Shown here piece after piece: positions 60,598 through 64,000 of a stretch of 64,000 nucleotides of DNA (position 1 is the stretch's first letter; each line of letters opens with the position of its first letter). The position numbers and the translations under genes were made by a program. Source of the DNA: Lysinibacillus contaminans (GTDB lineage: Bacteria; Bacillota; Bacilli; Bacillales_A; Planococcaceae); the NCBI RefSeq assembly GCF_001278945.1, contig NZ_LGRV01000005.1, positions 144,618-208,617 of the forward strand. Direction: 5' to 3'. The notes under the pieces were generated by a model that was not told the origin of the DNA, searched no databases, and saw nothing but the letters and a program-made list of their open reading frames with translations.

Positions 60598-62778
60598 ATG
60601 TTGGAACAAAAACAAATGCTGCAGTTAATCGCTAAGGATGTGACTGTCAAACCAGGACAAGCAGAGGCAGTCATTAAATTATTGGATGAAGGGAACACGG
60701 TTCCTTTTATTGCACGTTATCGAAAAGAAGCAACGGGTTCACTCGATGAAGTACAAATTAAAGCTGTAGAAGATCGCTATCACTACATACAACAGTTGGA
60801 ACAACGTAAAGAAGAGGTTATTCGTCTTATTAGTGAGCAGGAAAAATTAACACCTGAATTAGAAAAAGCGATTCAGGTATCGACAGTATTACAACGAGTG
60901 GAGGATTTATACCGTCCATTCAAGCAAAAACGTCGAACAAAAGCGACGATTGCAAAGGAAAAAGAACTTGAGCCGTTAGCAGATATTCTATTAGAGTATC
61001 GTAACGAGTCGTTAGAAACCCTTGCAACGAATTTTATAAATCTTGATAAAGGTGTAGAGACAGTAGAGGATGCACTTGCGGGAGCGCGTGATATTTTAGC
61101 AGAGCGTTTTGCTGATGATGCTGGAGTGCGCGAAAAAATACGTACATTCTCTTGGAAAGAGGGCATACTGGCAACGAGTGGAAAAAATGTAGAGGCAGAT
61201 GAGAAAAACGTTTTCGAAATGTACTATGAATACGAAGAGCCGGTGAGTCGTATAGTGCCGCACCGTATTTTAGCTATCAACCGCGGGGAGAAAGAAGAAA
61301 TATTAAAGGTAGCCATACATGTACCGATTGACCGTATACTAATGATGATGTGGAAAGAATGGATTCCGGCAACTGGTTCGTCACCTAGCATTGCAGAGGT
61401 GAAGCTAGCAATTGAGGATTCTTACAAGCGTTTAATCCAGCCATCGATTGAACGCGAGCTTCGTAATGAATTAACAGAAAAAGCAGAAGCACAAGCGATT
61501 CATATTTTCTCGGAAAACCTACGAAGTCTTCTATTACAACCACCTATGAAGGGGAAGTACGTATTAGGTGTTGACCCGGCCTATCGAACAGGATGTAAAT
61601 TAGCGGTAGTCGATGAGACAGGGAAAATGCTAGAGATAGCCGTGATTTATCCTCATCCACCAAAGCCGGACGTGGCAAAATCGAAAGCGACTGTGAAAGC
61701 TATTTTAGAGAAATATCCAATTAGCATTATTGCAATTGGTAATGGTACAGCCTCACGCGAAACAGAGCAGTTCATTGCAGACGTATTAAATGATGTGAAA
61801 AACGATGTAGCATACGTTATTGTTAATGAAGCGGGTGCATCCGTTTATTCGGCATCGGATGTAGCACGTGCAGAGTTTCCAGATTTACAAGTGGAACAGC
61901 GTAGTGCTGTATCGATTGCACGTCGCTTGCAAGATCCACTATCAGAGCTTGTGAAAATTGAGCCAAAAGCAGTCGGTGTCGGCCAATATCAGCACGACGT
62001 TTCGCAAAAGAAATTAACAGAGTCGCTAACCTTTATTGTAGAAACAGCAGTAAACCAAGTAGGAGTTGATGTAAACACAGCTTCATCTTCGTTATTACAA
62101 TACGTTTCGGGTCTATCTAAGACGGTTGCTGAAAACATCGTAAAAGTACGTGAAGAAAACGGGCAATTTACAACACGTGCCCAGCTAAAAAAAATCCCAC
62201 GCCTTGGGGCAAAAACGTATGAGCAAGCAATTGGCTTTTTACGTGTACCTGAAGCGAAGAATCCATTCGATTCAACAGGTATTCACCCGGAAAGTTACAG
62301 CTTAGCCGAGCAGATTTTAGAAGCGGCAAATGTAACGAAAAAGGAGCTTGGCACGAAAAAGGCGGAGGAAGCAATCGCTATGTTGGATATTCAATCTTTA
62401 AGTGATGCTTTGGGCGTCGGTATCGTGACAATTCAAGATCTCGTGGATACATTGATGAAGCCAAGTCGTGATCCGCGTGATGCTTTCCCGCAGCCACTAT
62501 TGAAAACAGACGTTTTGAAAATGGAAGACTTAAAAGTTGGTATGGAACTTCAAGGAACTGTACGTAATGTTGTTGATTTTGGAGCATTCGTTGATATTGG
62601 CGTGAAACAAGATGGGCTTGTGCATATTTCAAAACTATCAAAACGTCGTATTAAGCACCCACTAGAAGTTGTGGCACTTGGTGATATCGTTACTGTTTGG
62701 GTAGAGCAAATCGAGGTTAGCAAGGGCCGTATCTCATTAACAATGCTACCACCAAAAGATCAAATAATTGAAAAGTAA
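60598..62778 (+). CDS. tex: Tex-family S1 RNA-binding transcription accessory protein
   Basis: About 726 residues in the Tex (YdcI) layout: N-terminal helical part with GNTVPFIARYRKEATGSLDEVQ, a YqgF-like RNase H fold (VLGVDPAYRTGCKLAVVDETG), helix-hairpin-helix segments (YVSGLSKTVAENIVKVR, LKKIPRLGAKTYEQAIGFLR), and a C-terminal S1 domain (GMELQGTVRNVVDFGAFVDIGVKQDGLVHISKLS). Three possible starts (60592, 60595, 60598) follow AAAAAGG closely; 60598 has the best spacing. Role: nucleic-acid binding, fitness under stress. Confidence 0.94.
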   Translation: MLEQKQMLQLIAKDVTVKPGQAEAVIKLLDEGNTVPFIARYRKEATGSLDEVQIKAVEDRYHYIQQLEQRKEEVIRLISEQEKLTPELEKAIQVSTVLQRVEDLYRPFKQKRRTKATIAKEKELEPLADILLEYRNESLETLATNFINLDKGVETVEDALAGARDILAERFADDAGVREKIRTFSWKEGILATSGKNVEADEKNVFEMYYEYEEPVSRIVPHRILAINRGEKEEILKVAIHVPIDRILMMMWKEWIPATGSSPSIAEVKLAIEDSYKRLIQPSIERELRNELTEKAEAQAIHIFSENLRSLLLQPPMKGKYVLGVDPAYRTGCKLAVVDETGKMLEIAVIYPHPPKPDVAKSKATVKAILEKYPISIIAIGNGTASRETEQFIADVLNDVKNDVAYVIVNEAGASVYSASDVARAEFPDLQVEQRSAVSIARRLQDPLSELVKIEPKAVGVGQYQHDVSQKKLTESLTFIVETAVNQVGVDVNTASSSLLQYVSGLSKTVAENIVKVREENGQFTTRAQLKKIPRLGAKTYEQAIGFLRVPEAKNPFDSTGIHPESYSLAEQILEAANVTKKELGTKKAEEAIAMLDIQSLSDALGVGIVTIQDLVDTLMKPSRDPRDAFPQPLLKTDVLKMEDLKVGMELQGTVRNVVDFGAFVDIGVKQDGLVHISKLSKRRIKHPLEVVALGDIVTVWVEQIEVSKGRISLTMLPPKDQIIEK

Positions 62779-62786
62779 TAATTTTT

Positions 62787-62822
62787 GCCACACTGTCTAT
62801 ACTAGGCAGTGTGGTATTCTTG
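62787..62822 (+). terminator. Terminator after tex
   Basis: GCCACACTG pairs with CAGTGTGGT with an 11-base loop that pairs partly, followed by a short T-rich stretch. Confidence 0.65.
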
Positions 62823-62840
62823 TTGTTAGAGGTGATATAT

Positions 62841-63302
62841 ATGAACGACGAGGAGCTGCAAAAGTTAGTAAGTCGTATTTCATTAGAAAGTTTTCATAAA
62901 CCATTTTTACATCAAGCATATTTTAATTCTAGACTGCGTTCAACAGGTGGTCGCTATTTATTGAAATCACATCATATAGAAATTAATCCTAAGGCTTTTG
63001 AAATGTATGGCATAGAGGAAGTAGAAGGAATTGTACGACACGAGTTATGTCATTACCACCTTCATATAGAAGGAAAAGGCTATCAACACCGTGATAAAGA
63101 TTTTCGTGATCTATTAAGAGAAGTGAATGCACCGCGTTTTTGTTCAACACTACAAGTTCCTAAAGTTAGAAACAAAAAGCAACGTCTACTTTATACATAT
63201 ACATGCGTAAAATGTCAGCAATTATATGTCAGAAAAATTAGACTTAACATCAAGAAATACTGTTGTAGCAAGTGTTTAGGTGCCTTGGAATTAGTGGAAT
63301 GA
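62841..63302 (+). CDS. sprT: SprT-like metalloprotein
   Basis: A 153-residue SprT-family protein (YdcK of B. subtilis). The metal motif HELCHYHLH (HExxH) is followed by HRDKDF, and the C-terminus forms a zinc ribbon (YTCVKCQQLY and YCCSKCLG). The family is related to the DNA-protein crosslink proteases but is uncharacterised in Bacilli. The frame opens at 62811; AGAGGTGA before ATG 62841 gives the start. It keeps the tex-sprT-tRNA order of Bacillus. Confidence 0.9.
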   Translation: MNDEELQKLVSRISLESFHKPFLHQAYFNSRLRSTGGRYLLKSHHIEINPKAFEMYGIEEVEGIVRHELCHYHLHIEGKGYQHRDKDFRDLLREVNAPRFCSTLQVPKVRNKKQRLLYTYTCVKCQQLYVRKIRLNIKKYCCSKCLGALELVE

Positions 63303-63321
63303 AAAAAAAACGAGAAAAAGG

Positions 63322-63350
63322 TTGACGTTTGGTGTAGCTGTCCCTATAAT
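63322..63350 (+). promoter_or_regulatory. Strong SigA promoter of the tRNA cluster
   Basis: TTGACG (63322-63327), 17-base spacer, TATAAT (63345-63350), about 45 bases before the first tRNA. Confidence 0.85.
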
Positions 63351-63395
63351 AGTAAAAGTCGACAAGATAACGACGACAAAAACAAATTGAATTAT

Positions 63396-63472
63396 TCCGA
63401 AGTAGCTCAGTTGGTAGTAGCACCTGACTGTTAATCAGGTTGTCGCAGGTTCGAGTCCTGCCTTCGGCGCCA
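63396..63472 (+). tRNA. tRNA-Asn (GTT)
   Basis: The cloverleaf has the anticodon arm CCTGA-CTGTTAA-TCAGG with anticodon GTT and T arm GCAGG-TTCGAGT-CCTGC, and the CCA end is encoded. Two oddities: the acceptor arm TCCGAAG/CTTCGGC leaves a 1-72 T-C mismatch, and the D arm reads GGTAGTAGC where GGTAGAGC is normal, one extra base that breaks a D-stem pair. Confidence 0.85.
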
Positions 63473-63473
63473 T

Positions 63474-63545
63474 GTCCCCTTGGTCGAGCGGTTAAGACAC
63501 CGCCCTTTCACGGCGGTAACACGGGTTCGAATCCCGTAGGGGTCA
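63474..63545 (+). tRNA. tRNA-Glu (TTC)
   Basis: Anticodon arm CCGCC-CTTTCAC-GGCGG gives anticodon TTC. T arm ACGGG-TTCGAAT-CCCGT. No CCA is encoded. The acceptor stem GTCCCCT/AGGGGTC has an unpaired 2-71 position (T-T), where G-T or A-T would be expected. Confidence 0.88.
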
Positions 63546-63569
63546 TTTTTTTAAAAAAATAAATTATTA

Positions 63570-63645
63570 GGTCCCGTGGTGTAGCGGTTAACATGCCTGC
63601 CTGTCACGCAGGAGATCGCCGGTTCGATCCCGGTCGGGACCGCCA
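63570..63645 (+). tRNA. tRNA-Asp (GTC)
   Basis: Anticodon arm CCTGC-CTGTCAC-GCAGG, acceptor GGTCCCG/CGGGACC fully paired, discriminator G, CCA encoded. Confidence 0.95.
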
Positions 63646-63650
63646 TTTAT

Positions 63651-63725
63651 TGGGGTATAGCCAAGCGGTAAGGCAACGGATTTTGATTCCGTCATGCCCT
63701 GGTTCGAATCCAGGTACCCCAGCCA
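63651..63725 (+). tRNA. tRNA-Gln (TTG)
   Basis: Anticodon arm ACGGA-TTTTGAT-TCCGT, acceptor TGGGGTA/TACCCCA fully paired, CCA encoded. Confidence 0.95.
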
Positions 63726-63739
63726 TTCTTTCTTATTTT

Positions 63740-63812
63740 GAGCCATTAGCTCAGTTGGTAGAGCATCTGACTTTTAATCAGAGGGTCGAAGGTTCGAGTC
63801 CTTCATGGCTCA
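63740..63812 (+). tRNA. tRNA-Lys (TTT)
   Basis: Anticodon arm TCTGA-CTTTTAA-TCAGA, acceptor GAGCCAT/ATGGCTC fully paired, discriminator A, no encoded CCA. Confidence 0.95.
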
Positions 63813-63833
63813 TCTCTTTATAAGGAAAAGCTG

Positions 63834-63861
63834 TTGACATTTTGAATTATCATAGTATAAT
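63834..63861 (+). promoter_or_regulatory. Second tRNA promoter
   Basis: TTGACA (63834-63839), 16-base spacer, TATAAT (63856-63861), placed between tRNA-Lys and tRNA-Leu, so the cluster has an internal consensus promoter. Confidence 0.85.
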
Positions 63862-63881
63862 GAGAACGTTCTTAATTGAAT

Positions 63882-63967
<86 letters not shown>

Positions 63968-63986
63968 AGTCACTTAACTAACATAT

Positions 63987-64000
63987 GCGCCCGTAGCTCA
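63987..64000 (+). tRNA. Start of another tRNA, cut by the window edge
   Basis: GCGCCCGTAGCTCA is the 5' acceptor strand and D-arm start of a tRNA, most like tRNA-Arg in Bacilli. The anticodon is outside the window. Confidence 0.6.

Noticed and set aside
63593..63823. A 76-codon open frame across the tRNA cluster
   Set aside because: It spans tRNA-Asp, Gln and Lys genes and is only a chance open frame in structured RNA sequence.

Overview
The window is chromosomal DNA of a low-GC, endospore-forming Bacillota. It is most likely Planococcaceae/Caryophanaceae (Lysinibacillus/Solibacillus-like). This is an inference from the AT-rich composition, TTG/GTG starts with strong AGGAGG-type sites, MntR and CvfB proteins close to the Bacillus forms, and the order ddl-murF-cshA-ydbS-ydbT-rhomboid-acpS-ydcC-alr-ndoAI-ndoA-rsbVW-sigB-tex-sprT-tRNA, which follows the Bacillus subtilis ydb/ydc region. 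I see no prophage, transposase, integrase or CRISPR array.

Layout. 1-3.5 kb: end of an unrecognised gene, a small membrane peptide and decayed reading frames, then a PAP2 phosphatase, a ZupT zinc transporter and a MtnX-like phosphatase. 3.7-8.5 kb: thrC-thrB, a divergent NiaP-like transporter and an RpiR regulator. 8.5-17.8 kb: an acetyltransferase fusion, ppaC, a Rieske flavoprotein, a DsbA-family protein, an azoreductase behind an MhqR-type operator, DUF2500 and YceI proteins, a YodB/CatR-like regulator, murB and exoA. 17.8-22.5 kb: a complete BceRS-BceAB-type peptide-antibiotic sensing and detoxification module with its operator. 23-28 kb: a penicillin-acylase-family hydrolase and a cadCA metal-efflux operon with paired operators. 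28-33.8 kb: ComFB, MntR, CvfB, a DUF1002 protein, two GNATs, small proteins and an MFS transporter. 33.9-36.4 kb: a CoA-transferase and a LytTR regulator. 37-45 kb: AraC regulator, YidC2, M15 carboxypeptidase, cardiolipin synthase, MFS pump, a decayed P1B ATPase, a 45-residue ORF and RodA. 45-63.3 kb: the conserved wall, stress and sporulation block. 63.3-64 kb: a tRNA cluster (Asn, Glu, Asp, Gln, Lys, then Leu and the start of another).

How the genes fit together. Several loci serve wall and envelope growth: murB, rodA, ddl, murF, alr, cls, the M15 peptidase, PAP2, YidC2 and the Bce module. Metal handling is represented by ZupT, MntR, CadCA and the remnant P1B ATPase. Electrophile/redox response is represented by AzoR, its MhqR-type box and the nearby YodB/CatR-like regulator. 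The general stress module is reduced to rsbV-rsbW-sigB. The stressosome genes (rsbR, rsbS, rsbT), rsbU and rsbX, which neighbour it in B. subtilis, are absent here.

Beyond the genes, the window carries two families of dispersed intergenic repeats. Family A has up to five full or partial copies and folds into nested hairpins; family B has two copies. It also has a multi-hairpin leader before cshA, several two-sided operators, and tRNA-Asn and tRNA-Glu genes with unexpected base mismatches. Most coding starts were placed by the ribosome binding site and family N-terminus.
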